Positions 42,574 through 52,326 are shown, counted from the stretch's first letter. The stretch: DNA of 64,000 nucleotides from UBA5972 sp964567685 (GCA_964567685.1 CAZMNO010000003.1:1-64000); one strand, 5' to 3'. Program-made: numbers and translations. Notes: generated by a model from the sequence alone, not told the origin.

Positions 42574-45228
42574 ATGGAACTTCTTTTTCTTGCACTTCTG
42601 ATCCTGATCATGGCCACAGCCCTTGGCTCTGGCTATCCGGTTGCCTTTGCCTTGCCGGGGGCTGCGATCATCTCAATCGGGCTGGCGGCAGGGTCGGGCT
42701 ATATTTTTGCAGGCAGTACGGATGCCTTTTTCCATTCCGGCGGTCCATCGCAATGGCTGTCTGCGGGGGTGACCAACCTGCGCGGGGTCTATTGGGAGGT
42801 TGAACGGGATACGCTGATTGCCATCCCCTTGTTCATTTTCATGGGGATCATGCTGCAGCGCTCCAAAATCGCCGAAGACCTCTTGGTGACGATGGCGCAG
42901 CTTTTCGGTCCGGTTCCGGGCGGTCTGGGGATTTCGGTGGTGTTTGTGGGGGCCTTGCTGGCAGCCACGACCGGGATTGTTGGGGCGACGGTTGTGGCGA
43001 TGGGGCTGATCAGTCTGCCGGCAATGCTGCGCAACAATTATTCGCCGTCGTTGGCAACCGGTACGATTGCCGCGTCGGGCACGCTGGGGCAGATCATTCC
43101 GCCATCGATCGTGCTGATCATTCTGGCCGACCAGCTGGCCTCGGCCACCGATCAGGCGAGCACGGCGCGCAAGGCGTTGCATAAGGAAGCCACCGGCGAA
43201 TTGTCGATGCCTTCGGTCTTTGACGTGGCTTCGACCAGTGCCGGCGAGATGTTCCTGGGGGCGTTTGTGCCGGGCATGGTGCTGGTCGGGCTTTACATGC
43301 TTTATATCCTGATCTTTGCCCTGATCCGCCCGTCGGTTGCGCCTGCGGTACATTATGACGGCAAGTTTGACGCAAAGTTCTGGCGCAAGGTTCTGCTGAC
43401 GCTGGTGCCACCGCTGGCGCTGATCTTCCTGGTACTGGGGTCGATCATTGCCGGGATCGCCACGGTCAATCAGGCCGGTGCAATTGGTGCAGCCGGGGCG
43501 CTGGTTATGGCTGGCTATCGCCTGACCGAAGGACGGCGCGGCAGCTTCTTACCGGCGATCCTGGCGCTGATCTCGCTTGCGGCGATCGCTTATGCGCTGA
43601 GCAATTTTGACATGAACCTCAAGGCGGCGTCGACGCCGCGAGACATGCTGGGCATTCAGATCGGTCTTATCGCCTCGGCCGGGTTGATCATATCGCTGAT
43701 CTGGAGCGGTGTGCGTGTGCTGATGATCGAGGACACGTTGCGCGGGGTGATGCTGGAAACGGCCAAGACCACGTCGCTCGTATTCATCATCCTGTTGGGG
43801 GCCGCGATGCTGACTGCAGCGTTTCGCGCCTTTGGCGGCGAGGAGCTTGTGCGCGATTTCCTCAACTCGCTGCCCGGCGGCTTCTGGACGCAGTTTGTCA
43901 TCGTTATGGCGGTGATCTTTATTCTTGGTTTCTTCCTTGATTTCATCGAGATCGCGGTGGTCGTGGTGCCGATCGTGGCGCCCATTCTGCTGGCGGATCC
44001 GTCAGCCAATATCACCGCCGTGTGGCTTGGGGTGATGATCGGTCTCAATATCCAGACCTCGTTCCTGACGCCACCCTTTGGCTTTGCGCTGTTTTATCTC
44101 AGAGGGGTGGCACCTGCCGTGGTCAAGACCATGCAGATGTATAAAGGTGTGGTTGCCTTTATCTGCCTGCAGCTGGCCGCACTGTTCATCGTTGGCATGT
44201 TCCCGCAACTGGTCAATTACCTGCCCAACCGGGTGAGCTTTCTGTCTGAAACCTCACCGCCTCCGCGAAATCCGAAGCTTCAGCATTGCCTTGAGAAATA
44301 CGTCGGGCAGCGGCTGGCAGAGGACAGTTCGGTTGAGGCGGCGATTGCCAGTGCTACTGCGCTTGACCTCAGCGTTCTGCCGAAATCCCTTGCAAGCGAC
44401 CTGAGCAAGGGCTTTGCCAGTGCCCCTGCAGCGCTCGAAGCCCTTCAGCAGGCTTTTGAGGCTGAAAAGGCGGTGGCAGCGGCTGCCGGAACCTACCGGC
44501 CGCAATTGCGTATCGTCAGGCATATCGAAAAGGAAATCCGCAAAGCCGAGGCGGAAATCGCCCTGTTGTCAACGCAGATCAGCCGACTAAAGACCGAGGC
44601 GGAAGCTCAGCAAAGACAGAACCTGGAAGACCAGCGAGCCGCATTTGTGGCTGAAGTTGAGCATCTGAAAGGTGAGGTTCCGGCGACCTGGGCGTCAACC
44701 TATGAGACGTTCAGCACCCTGACCAAAGCAGAGGACAAGGCGCGGCTGACCTATCGCCGCAGTGCGGACAACACATTTGAGGCGGCGACTTCGGTGCTTG
44801 AGGTTTTGGAAGCGTCAGAGGCATTTGCCGGGCTTGAAGGTGAGCTCAGAGCCATGCGGGCGATAATTGAAACGGGCGATCCTGCGGAGACGCAGGAAAT
44901 GGTCAATGAGTTGTCAAAGAAATTCCGTTCGGTCGCGGGGGCCGATCCGGTCAAGAAGGCCCTTTCCAAATCGCGGCGTTCACTTAAAGCGAAATCTCCG
45001 AAAGTGGATAAGGCACTGATAGATTTCGACAAGGCGATTGCTGCCTTTGATGAGCAAATGGTCTGGCGGGCGGAAGCCGCAGCACAGTTGAGCGGGCCGT
45101 TGGCGGCTTATCTGGAGGCGATCAAGGGTACGCTTGGGGCGCGTAATCAGACGAAACTGACACGTGAACAGGCCTTGTTCCTGGCAGGTTGCAGCGCCGG
45201 GCACAGGGATGTGTCGCTGAGTTTCTAG
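42574..45228 (+). CDS. dctM: TRAP transporter large permease (DctM) with C-terminal coiled-coil extension
   Basis: An 884-residue protein, about twice the usual DctM length of 430. The permease part spans about residues 1-560, with GNGATTGIVGATVVAMGLISLP-type core (AATTGIVGATVV) and IPPSIVLIILADQL, plus an inserted loop near 190-220. From about 565 it is soluble and alanine- and glutamate-rich, with a predicted coiled coil near 645-690 (EKEIRKAEAEIALLSTQISRLKTEAE). The tail reads through to the stop without a frame break, so it is a true fusion. The tail might contact the binding protein, a partner enzyme or the cytoskeleton. Confidence 0.9.
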   Translation: MELLFLALLILIMATALGSGYPVAFALPGAAIISIGLAAGSGYIFAGSTDAFFHSGGPSQWLSAGVTNLRGVYWEVERDTLIAIPLFIFMGIMLQRSKIAEDLLVTMAQLFGPVPGGLGISVVFVGALLAATTGIVGATVVAMGLISLPAMLRNNYSPSLATGTIAASGTLGQIIPPSIVLIILADQLASATDQASTARKALHKEATGELSMPSVFDVASTSAGEMFLGAFVPGMVLVGLYMLYILIFALIRPSVAPAVHYDGKFDAKFWRKVLLTLVPPLALIFLVLGSIIAGIATVNQAGAIGAAGALVMAGYRLTEGRRGSFLPAILALISLAAIAYALSNFDMNLKAASTPRDMLGIQIGLIASAGLIISLIWSGVRVLMIEDTLRGVMLETAKTTSLVFIILLGAAMLTAAFRAFGGEELVRDFLNSLPGGFWTQFVIVMAVIFILGFFLDFIEIAVVVVPIVAPILLADPSANITAVWLGVMIGLNIQTSFLTPPFGFALFYLRGVAPAVVKTMQMYKGVVAFICLQLAALFIVGMFPQLVNYLPNRVSFLSETSPPPRNPKLQHCLEKYVGQRLAEDSSVEAAIASATALDLSVLPKSLASDLSKGFASAPAALEALQQAFEAEKAVAAAAGTYRPQLRIVRHIEKEIRKAEAEIALLSTQISRLKTEAEAQQRQNLEDQRAAFVAEVEHLKGEVPATWASTYETFSTLTKAEDKARLTYRRSADNTFEAATSVLEVLEASEAFAGLEGELRAMRAIIETGDPAETQEMVNELSKKFRSVAGADPVKKALSKSRRSLKAKSPKVDKALIDFDKAIAAFDEQMVWRAEAAAQLSGPLAAYLEAIKGTLGARNQTKLTREQALFLAGCSAGHRDVSLSF

Positions 45229-45239
45229 GGGCGATGCCG

Positions 45240-45863
45240 TCAAATATGCCGGGCCTTGAACCGGGCGATTTCACGGGATGTGGGGCGCACACCTGTGAAG
45301 GTTTCGACATAGTCCGGCATGCGTTCAAGGCGGGCGGCTTGCGGCTCTCTGACCATCATCGAAATATAGCCGACCTGTGTATAGTAAAGCGTCAGTGCGC
45401 GGGCCTCGGCCTGATCCTTTGTATAGTCAAAGCGACGGAACATGGCGATGATCGCCTGAACCCGCGCCTTGTCAGCCTTTTGCATGATGCCCTTCAGACC
45501 GTTGGCGTTATGGGCCCAGTTGCGCAGAGCGAAATCCAGTTCGGCGTCAAAGAGCTGGGGGTCAAGCCAGCAGTCAAAGAGGTTGAAAACGGCCTCGGTA
45601 ATGGTCTCGGCAAACTGTTCGGTTCGGGTGATCAGATTGCCGGTGTTCTTGGCGTCCCAGCGGGCAATCAGGGCCTCCAGCAGCGCCTCGCGGTTTTCAA
45701 AATGGTGATAAAAGCTGGTGCGGGAGAGGCCGAGTTTCCGTGCCAGCGGCATTACCTTGACCGCCTCAACGCCTGAGGTGATCAAAAGGTCATAGGCCGC
45801 ATCAAGCCACAGGCTTTCTGAACCGCGCCATCCGCTTTGCTTTTTGCCAACTGCTGTGTCCAT
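45240..45863 (-). CDS. TetR-family transcriptional regulator
   Basis: A 207-residue TetR protein. The helix-turn-helix is VKVMPLARKLGLSRTSFYHHFENREALLEALI near residue 36; the C-terminal ligand domain is typical in length. It is divergent from the MttB-like gene and convergent with dctM, so it probably controls the methyltransferase operon and perhaps the transporter. A 14-bp perfect palindrome lies between the two start codons. Confidence 0.88.
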   Translation of the reverse strand: MDTAVGKKQSGWRGSESLWLDAAYDLLITSGVEAVKVMPLARKLGLSRTSFYHHFENREALLEALIARWDAKNTGNLITRTEQFAETITEAVFNLFDCWLDPQLFDAELDFALRNWAHNANGLKGIMQKADKARVQAIIAMFRRFDYTKDQAEARALTLYYTQVGYISMMVREPQAARLERMPDYVETFTGVRPTSREIARFKARHI

Positions 45864-45926
45864 GCCGCTCTGTTAGCAGGCGGGCAGGCGGAAAAGCAAA
45901 TAAATTGACATGAGAGTGGATAAACT

Positions 45927-45940
45927 CGACATATATGTCG
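45927..45940. promoter_or_regulatory. TetR-type operator palindrome
   Basis: CGACATATATGTCG is a perfect 14-bp palindrome in the tetR/mttB divergent spacer. TTGACA at 45905-45910 lies 17 bp upstream on the plus strand, so the palindrome overlaps the expected -10 region of the mttB promoter. This is the usual layout of a TetR repressor site. Confidence 0.75.
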
Positions 45941-46037
45941 GTTTTGATGCGAAAATCACTGCCAGGACGGGTATCCTTTGCCTCGAATCACCACAGGCCT
46001 GCACATTTGACAGGCATTGCTGACAGGGAAAAAGCAA

Positions 46038-47606
46038 ATGAACGAAATTGCGGCAGCGACGCGAAAATCCCGCGGACGCAAGGCGCGTCAGGCATCGCGG
46101 GGCGGCGGCACGGGACAAAACAGTCATCTGGCCGTGCCTTACATCAGCCGTGGTGTGCCGCCCTATGATCTGCTGGATGAAGAAAGCCTTGTGGCGATCG
46201 AGCGGGCAACCGATCGCATTCTGGCCGAAATAGGAATCGAGTTTCGTGATGACGCGGAAACCGTGCGCCTGTTCAAAGAGGCCGGTGGCGAAGTGACCAG
46301 CCTTTCGGCAGATGCGGCAAATATCCGTTTTGAGCCGGGCATGGTGCGCGAGATCCTGAAAACAGCGCCCGAGCGGTTCACGCAGGTTGCCCGCAATCCG
46401 GCGCAATCCGTTGAGATCGGCACCGATGCGACAGTGTTCGCGCCCTCTTATGGCTCGCCCTTCGTGATGGATCTGGACAAAGGGCGGCGCTATGGGACGC
46501 TGACGGATTTTCAGAACCTGATCAAGCTGGGGCAGTCGAGCCCCTGGCTGCACCATTCCGGTGGTACGATTTGCGAGCCCACCGATATTCCGGTCAACAA
46601 GCGCCATTTGGATATGGTCTATGCGCATATGCGTTATTCCGACCGGGCGTTTCTGGGTTCGATCACAGCACCCGAGCGGGCCGAGGACAGTATCGAGATG
46701 TGCCGGGTGCTGTTCGGTGCGGATTTCGTTGATCAGAACTGTGTCATCATGGGCAATTTCAATTCGACCTCGCCGCTGGTCTGGGACGGGGTGTCGACCG
46801 AGGGTATCCGGGTCTATGCAGCGGCCGGGCAGGGGTCGATCCACTTGCCGTTTCTGCTGGGTGGTGCGGTTTCGCCGGTGACGATCCCCGGTGCCGTGGC
46901 GCAATGCATGGCGGAATCGATGGTCGGCTGTGCACTGACGCAACTGGTGCGCCCCGGGGCACCGGCCATTCTGGCGTCTTTCCTGACCTCGATGTCGATG
47001 CGCTCGGGCTCGCCGACATTTGGCACGCCGGAACCGGCGCTTGGCAGTCTGGTCATGGGGCAACTGGCGCGCCGGCTCAAACTGCCGCTTCGCGTTGCAG
47101 GAAACTTCTCGACCTCAAAACTGCCGGATGCGCAAGCCATGCAGCAGGCGATGATGTCCATGATGTCGGCGGTGCAGGCCGGCGGCAATTACATCCTGCA
47201 TTCGGCGGGATTTCTCGATGGGCTCTTGTCTATGTCCTATGAAAAATTCATGCTGGATCTGGATATTTGCGGCGCGCTGCACGCCTATCTGAAGGGGCTG
47301 GACGTTACCGACGAAACGCTTGGATTTGATGCTTTGTCCGAAGGCGGGCCGGGGGTGCATATGTTTGGCGCCGCCCATACGTTGCGCCACTATGAAACCG
47401 CTTACTGGGACAGCGGGCTGAACGACGATCAGCCGTGGGAAAGCTGGGACGAGCAGGGCGGAGAGGATATGATGACGCGTGCCAACCGCGAGTGGAAAAA
47501 GGTGCTTGGCGACTATGAAGCGCCGCCGATGGATGTCGCCACGGATGATGCGCTGAAAGACTTTGTGGCGCGCAAGAAAGCGTCGATGGAAGATGCCTGG
47601 TATTGA
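46038..47606 (+). CDS. Second MttB-superfamily methyltransferase-like protein
   Basis: A 522-residue COG5598 homologue, similar in length and motif order to the protein at 32491. Blocks include ILAEIGIEFRDDAETVRLFKEAG, SGGTICEPTDIPVNKRHLDMVYAHM, LLGGAVSPVTIPGAVAQCMAESM and GGNYILHSAGFLDGLLSMSYEKFMLD. No in-frame amber codon, so it is a non-pyrrolysine type, expected to remove a methyl group from a quaternary or tertiary amine. The basic N-terminus (KSRGRKARQASRGGG) is short and disordered. It is followed after ten bases by a DgcA-like demethylase; no corrinoid protein is encoded nearby. Confidence 0.88.
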   Translation: MNEIAAATRKSRGRKARQASRGGGTGQNSHLAVPYISRGVPPYDLLDEESLVAIERATDRILAEIGIEFRDDAETVRLFKEAGGEVTSLSADAANIRFEPGMVREILKTAPERFTQVARNPAQSVEIGTDATVFAPSYGSPFVMDLDKGRRYGTLTDFQNLIKLGQSSPWLHHSGGTICEPTDIPVNKRHLDMVYAHMRYSDRAFLGSITAPERAEDSIEMCRVLFGADFVDQNCVIMGNFNSTSPLVWDGVSTEGIRVYAAAGQGSIHLPFLLGGAVSPVTIPGAVAQCMAESMVGCALTQLVRPGAPAILASFLTSMSMRSGSPTFGTPEPALGSLVMGQLARRLKLPLRVAGNFSTSKLPDAQAMQQAMMSMMSAVQAGGNYILHSAGFLDGLLSMSYEKFMLDLDICGALHAYLKGLDVTDETLGFDALSEGGPGVHMFGAAHTLRHYETAYWDSGLNDDQPWESWDEQGGEDMMTRANREWKKVLGDYEAPPMDVATDDALKDFVARKKASMEDAWY

Positions 47607-47616
47607 GAGGAAGATG

Positions 47617-49653
47617 ATGTCCAAAGACCCGCTGCTGCAACCTTTTCAGCTCAAGCACCTGACGCTCAAAAACCGGATCATGACCACGAGCCATGAACCG
47701 GCCTATCCTGAAAACGGCATGCCGACGGACCGCTATCGCGCCTATCACGAGGAACGCGCCAAGGCTGGTGTGGCGATGACCATGACAGCGGGGTCCGCCG
47801 CTGTTTCCCGCGACAGCCCGCCGGTTTTCAACAACATCCTGGCCTACAAGGACGAGGTGGTGCCGTGGATGGCGAAACTCGCCGATGCCTGCCATGAGCA
47901 TGGCTGTGCGGTGATGATCCAGTTGACGCATTTGGGGCGGCGCACAGGCTGGAACAAGGGCGACTGGCTGCCCTCGGTAGCGCCGTCGCATTACCGTGAA
48001 CCGGCGCATCGGGCTTTTCCGAAAAAGCTGGAAGACTGGGATATCGAGCGCATTCTGGTTGATTATGCCGATGCCGCCGAACGGATGCAGGCGGCCGGGC
48101 TTGATGGGATTGAAATTCAGGTTTACGGCCATCTGGCCGATCAGTTCCTGTCGCCTTTGACCAACACGATGGACGCCCCCTGGGGCGGGTCGCTTGAAAA
48201 CCGGTTGCGGTTTTCAATGGAGATGCTGAAATCGATCCGAAATCGTGTAGGCCCGGATTTTCTGGTGGGCGTGCGTTATACGGCGGATGAAGCGGAAAAG
48301 GGCGGGATTGACGAGGATGAGGGGATCGAGATTGCCCGGCAATTCGAAAGCGCCGGTCTGGTCGATTTCCTCAATATCATTCGCGGGCGCATCCATACCG
48401 ACCCGGCCCTGACGGATGTCATTCCGGTGCAGGGGATGAAATCGGCGCCGCATCTGGATTTCGCCGGGCGGGTGAAAGCAGCGGTTGATATGCCGGTTTT
48501 CCATGCTGCCCGCATCCCCGATGTTGCAACCGCACGGCACGCCATTTCCGCCGGCCTTTTGGACATGGTTGGCATGACCCGCGCCCATATGGCGGACCCG
48601 CATGTGGTGCGCAAGATCACGGAAGGGCGTGAAGATGATATCCGCCCATGTGTTGGGGCAACCTATTGTCTGGACAGGATTTATCAGGCGGCGGATGCGC
48701 TTTGTATGCACAATCCGGCAACCGGGCGCGAGCTGACCATGCCGCATGATATTCCCGTGGCAAAGAAGAAAAAGAAGGTGGTGGTGATCGGCACCGGCCC
48801 GGCGGGGCTTGAGGCGGCGCGTGTTGCTGCTGAGCGCGGCCACCAGATGGTGGTGTTTGAAGCGGCGGCTGATCCTGGCGGGCAGGTGCGCCTGACGGCG
48901 CAAACCCCGCGGCGGCGCGAAATGATCGGCATTATCGACTGGCGTATGGCGCAATGTGCAGCGCGCGATGTCGAGTTTCGCTTCAACACATGGGCTGAGG
49001 CCGAGGACGTTATAGCCGAGAACCCCGACGCGGTCATCGTGGCCACGGGCGGGTTGCCGCAGACCGATGTTTTGGAAACCGGCAATGATCTGGTAGTGTC
49101 GGGCTGGGATATTCTTTCAGGCGACGTAAAGCCCGGAAAGAATGTGCTGGTCTATGATGATGCCGGGGATCACGTGGCGTTGCAGGCCGCCGAGGTGGCA
49201 GCGGCAAGCGGTGCAAAAGTCGAGATCATGACGCCGGACCGCGCCTTTGCCCCGGAAGTGATGGCAATGAATCTGGTACCCTATATGCGCTCGATGCAGG
49301 AACAGGGTGTCACGTTCACCGTCACCTGGCGGCTGATGGATGCCAGGCGCGAGGGCAACCGGCTGATGGCCGTTCTGGGCACGGATTACTCGGACTTTCG
49401 GCGTGAACAGGAGTTTGATCAGATCGTGGTCAATCATGGCACGTTGCCCCTTGATGACCTCTATTTCGAGCTGCGCCCGCACTCGCTGAACGATGGTGAG
49501 GTGGATCAGGCGGCCCTCCTGGAAGGTCGCGCGCAGAAGATCAAGCGCAATCCCAAGGGCAGTTTTCAGCTCTTTCGTATCGGTGATGCGGTCTCGGCCC
49601 GCAACACCCATGCCGCGATCTATGATGCGCTGAGGTTGGTCAAGGATATCTGA
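47617..49653 (+). CDS. DgcA-like FMN/FAD iron-sulfur demethylase
   Basis: A 678-residue protein of the old-yellow-enzyme/TMADH group: N-terminal FMN TIM barrel (LKHLTLKNRIMTTSH, QLTHLGRRTG), iron-sulfur linker, then FAD/NAD domains starting VVVIGTGPAGLEAARVAAERGH near residue 390. It ends RIGDAVSARNTHAAIYDALRLVKDI, close to DgcA, which demethylates dimethylglycine. The linker cysteines read CVGATYC...C, three instead of four, as I recall for DgcA itself. Likely role: oxidative N-demethylation of the product of the methyltransferase upstream. ATG at 47617 follows GAGAGGAAG. Confidence 0.87.
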   Translation: MSKDPLLQPFQLKHLTLKNRIMTTSHEPAYPENGMPTDRYRAYHEERAKAGVAMTMTAGSAAVSRDSPPVFNNILAYKDEVVPWMAKLADACHEHGCAVMIQLTHLGRRTGWNKGDWLPSVAPSHYREPAHRAFPKKLEDWDIERILVDYADAAERMQAAGLDGIEIQVYGHLADQFLSPLTNTMDAPWGGSLENRLRFSMEMLKSIRNRVGPDFLVGVRYTADEAEKGGIDEDEGIEIARQFESAGLVDFLNIIRGRIHTDPALTDVIPVQGMKSAPHLDFAGRVKAAVDMPVFHAARIPDVATARHAISAGLLDMVGMTRAHMADPHVVRKITEGREDDIRPCVGATYCLDRIYQAADALCMHNPATGRELTMPHDIPVAKKKKKVVVIGTGPAGLEAARVAAERGHQMVVFEAAADPGGQVRLTAQTPRRREMIGIIDWRMAQCAARDVEFRFNTWAEAEDVIAENPDAVIVATGGLPQTDVLETGNDLVVSGWDILSGDVKPGKNVLVYDDAGDHVALQAAEVAAASGAKVEIMTPDRAFAPEVMAMNLVPYMRSMQEQGVTFTVTWRLMDARREGNRLMAVLGTDYSDFRREQEFDQIVVNHGTLPLDDLYFELRPHSLNDGEVDQAALLEGRAQKIKRNPKGSFQLFRIGDAVSARNTHAAIYDALRLVKDI

Positions 49654-51632
49654 TGGCGTTCAAGCATCTTTTTGAACCGATCCGGCTGCGCCACAAGACC
49701 TTGAAAAACCGCGTGGTCTTTGGGGCGCACACGACCAATATGGCCGAAAACGGCCTGCCGGGGGCAGCGCATGTCGCCTATTACCGCGAGCGGGCGCTGG
49801 GCGGTGTCGGGATGATGGTGATCGAACCGATGCCGGTCCATGCCGCCGCTGTTCTGACGCGCGGGAATTTCCGCCATTCCAGCGACGCTGTGATCCCTCA
49901 TTTCAAGGCGCTGACCGAGGCCAGTCAGGCCGAGGGGGCGGTAATGATCCAGCAGCTTTACCATGTCGGGGCGCATGGGGATGCCGACAATTCCTTCCAT
50001 CCGGCCTGGTCGCCCTCGGGCGGGCCAAGCTACCATGACAGTGACGGCAGCCACGCCATGAACGAGGCCGAGATCGAAGAAACCATCGACGCCTTTGTCA
50101 AAGCGGCTGAGCGCTGTCAAGCGGCAGGGTTTGACGGGGTCGAGGTCTGGGCGGCCTATCATTCGCTGCTCGATCAGTTCTGGACACCGTTTTCCAACCA
50201 GCGCGACGATCAGTGGGGTGGCAGCCTTGAGAACCGCACACGGTTGTCGCGGGTGATCATGCGCCGTATCCGCGAGGCCTGTGGCGAGGATTTCATCATT
50301 GGCCTTTCGATCAGCGATGATCCCGGCGCTCGGGTTCTGCCGGACCGCGAGAGCATGGCTGAGATTGTGGCGCTGCATGATGCTGAGGGGCTGATGGATT
50401 ACGTCACCGTCGGCTCGGGCAGCTATCTTGATTTCTATACGCTGATCCCGTCCTTTCAGTATGGCGAGAAACTCGGCGTCGATCTGGCGGCAGTTCTGAA
50501 AAAGACGGTGAAAAACGCACTGGTGATTGCTGAGAGCCATATCAGGACGCCAGACAATGCAGAAACCGTGCTGGGGGCGGGTGAGGCCGATCTCGTCTCC
50601 ATCGTGCGCGGGCAGATCGCCGACCCGCATCTGGTCAGGAAGGCCAGCGAAGGTCGGGTTGAGGATATTCGCGGCTGTCTTTCTTGCAACCAGATGTGCT
50701 GGGGACGGCGCTATCGCGATTACTGGATATCCTGCGTGATCAACCCCTCAGTCGGGCGTGAATGGGAATGGGGTGGGGATCGGTTCGAGCGAGCTGAGGC
50801 GCCTAGATCCGTGCTGGTCATCGGTGCCGGGCCTGCCGGGCTTGAGGTCGCGCGGGTGGCGGCTGAGCGCGGCCACAAGGTGGTGTTGGCTGAGGCCGGT
50901 CCGCAGCTTGGCGGGCAGTTCCGACTTGCCGGGTTGCAGCCAAGGCGGGGTCAGATCACCGACCTGATCGCCTGGTACGAGGGGCAGCTTGCCCGACTTG
51001 GCGTCGATCTGCGACTCAACACCTATCTTGAGCCTGTCGATCTGGCGGAGTTTGAGGCGGATCACGTGGTTCTGGCCACCGGCGCACAGCCCTGTGGCAC
51101 CGGGTTTCAAAAAGCCCTGCCGGGGCAGGCAGAGCTGCCGGGGATCGGGCTTGGCAATGTCTATTCGGTTGAAGACGTCATGATGCGTGCCGCGAAACTG
51201 GGTGATCATGTAATCCTGCTGGATGAAGGCGGCAACTGGAAAGGCTGCGGCACAGCCTGGAAGCTGGCAGAGGACGGTCACAAGGTGATCCTCGTCACGC
51301 CGGACCCGCTGGTCGGTAAGGAATTGCAGCGCAGCTCCACCGATTTTCCGCTGCGCAGGACATTGGCGCAGGCAGGTGTTGAATTTGTGACCGAGAGTGT
51401 CATCAGCGAATGGCAGAAAGACGGCGCGGTGCTGGTTGATTTGCTGACGGGCGATCGTCGCCTGCAAAAGGCTGATGCGCTGGTGCTGTCCACCGTCAAC
51501 AGAGCGGATGCCGTGTTTGAGCAGGATGTCAGAACCGCCCATGCGTCTGTCTCGGTGATCGGTGATGCCGCTGCACCCCGAAATGCCGCCTATGCGATTT
51601 ATGAGGGGCGGAAACTGGCACTTGTTTTATAG
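49653..51632 (+). CDS. NADH:flavin oxidoreductase/TMADH-like iron-sulfur flavoprotein
   Basis: A 659-residue paralogue of the preceding gene, joined by a TGATG overlap. FMN barrel (LRHKTLKNRVVFGAH, QQLYHVGAHGD), then a complete iron-sulfur linker CLSCNQMCWGRRYRDYWISC with four cysteines, then VLVIGAGPAGLEVARVAAERGH and the FAD/NAD domains. The full cysteine set differs from its partner. It may act on a second methylated intermediate in the same pathway or form a heterodimer with it. Confidence 0.87.
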   Translation: MAFKHLFEPIRLRHKTLKNRVVFGAHTTNMAENGLPGAAHVAYYRERALGGVGMMVIEPMPVHAAAVLTRGNFRHSSDAVIPHFKALTEASQAEGAVMIQQLYHVGAHGDADNSFHPAWSPSGGPSYHDSDGSHAMNEAEIEETIDAFVKAAERCQAAGFDGVEVWAAYHSLLDQFWTPFSNQRDDQWGGSLENRTRLSRVIMRRIREACGEDFIIGLSISDDPGARVLPDRESMAEIVALHDAEGLMDYVTVGSGSYLDFYTLIPSFQYGEKLGVDLAAVLKKTVKNALVIAESHIRTPDNAETVLGAGEADLVSIVRGQIADPHLVRKASEGRVEDIRGCLSCNQMCWGRRYRDYWISCVINPSVGREWEWGGDRFERAEAPRSVLVIGAGPAGLEVARVAAERGHKVVLAEAGPQLGGQFRLAGLQPRRGQITDLIAWYEGQLARLGVDLRLNTYLEPVDLAEFEADHVVLATGAQPCGTGFQKALPGQAELPGIGLGNVYSVEDVMMRAAKLGDHVILLDEGGNWKGCGTAWKLAEDGHKVILVTPDPLVGKELQRSSTDFPLRRTLAQAGVEFVTESVISEWQKDGAVLVDLLTGDRRLQKADALVLSTVNRADAVFEQDVRTAHASVSVIGDAAAPRNAAYAIYEGRKLALVL

Positions 51633-51938
51633 GATTCTGCTGTTCGGCGCATGCGCACCGCGCCAGAATGGTTAACAAAACCTTAACACTTTAAGTAGAA
51701 AGATACTTAAAATAAAACAATCTAAAGACAACATTTCCCTTGCCCGAGACCATTCCATATGCCAATGATGGGCCTGCAAGCAGCAGAATAGGTTGCCAAC
51801 CGGGAACAACACCACCCACCCCACCCCTCGCTCCCTTGTTTCCGGTTGGCACCTTCTGTCCCGGATGGGCAAAATGCCCTCTTGCGTCCCTCTCCGGCTT
51901 TAACGATAAACACATCAGTCAGATCACGGAGAACCCTC
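51633..51938. other. Intergenic region with two inverted repeats
   Basis: TTTAAGTA (51690-51697), GAAAGA, TACTTAAA (51704-51711) is a perfect AT-rich 8-6-8 hairpin after the flavoprotein gene. Further on, TGCCAACCGGGAAC (51794-51807) and GTTTCCGGTTGGCA (51838-51851) can form a 14-bp stem with one G-U pair around a 30-base loop that is strikingly C-rich. No coding frame looks real here. The second structure may be a terminator or a small RNA element. Confidence 0.5.
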
Positions 51939-52250
51939 ATGCACGCCCGCATCTACCAGCCCGCCCGCAACGCCATGCAGTCGGGGCAGGCAAAAACCAG
52001 GGTCTGGATCCTGGAATTTGCCCCAAACGCGGCGCGTGAAGTGGACCCCTTGATGGGCTGGACGGGGTCGGGCGACACCCAAAGCCAGGTCCGCATGAGC
52101 TTTGACAGCCGCGAGGCAGCGGAAAAATATGCGCGTGATCAGGGGCTGGAGTTTGTTGTCAGCGATCCCCACAAGCGCAAACCGGTCATCCGCAGGGGCG
52201 GCTATGGCGATAATTTCGCCACCAACCGCCGGGCGGTCTGGACGCATTGA
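51939..52250 (+). CDS. NDUFS4-like complex I accessory subunit
   Basis: A 103-residue protein of the ETC complex I subunit conserved region family (NDUFS4/AQDQ type), found in alphaproteobacteria and mitochondria. The pattern ARIYQPARNAMQSGQ...WILEF, DPLMGWTGSGDTQSQVRMSFDSREAAEKYARDQGLEFVV and RRGGYGDNFATNR is typical. It would be a supernumerary subunit bound to the hydrophilic arm of NADH dehydrogenase. ATG at 51939 follows a GGAGAAC stretch. Encoded away from the nuo operon, as is common. Confidence 0.9.
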   Translation: MHARIYQPARNAMQSGQAKTRVWILEFAPNAAREVDPLMGWTGSGDTQSQVRMSFDSREAAEKYARDQGLEFVVSDPHKRKPVIRRGGYGDNFATNRRAVWTH

Positions 52251-52326
52251 TCAGACGGGCCTCTTAAGCAGGTACACAAGCCCATTGCGCTGCTTCTTCG
52301 GATGCGACATAGAAAACAAACCGGTT

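Noticed and set aside
46038..47606. Pyrrolysine-type trimethylamine methyltransferase (MttB proper)
   Set aside because: There is no in-frame amber codon in either MttB homologue of the window, so they are the non-pyrrolysine type.
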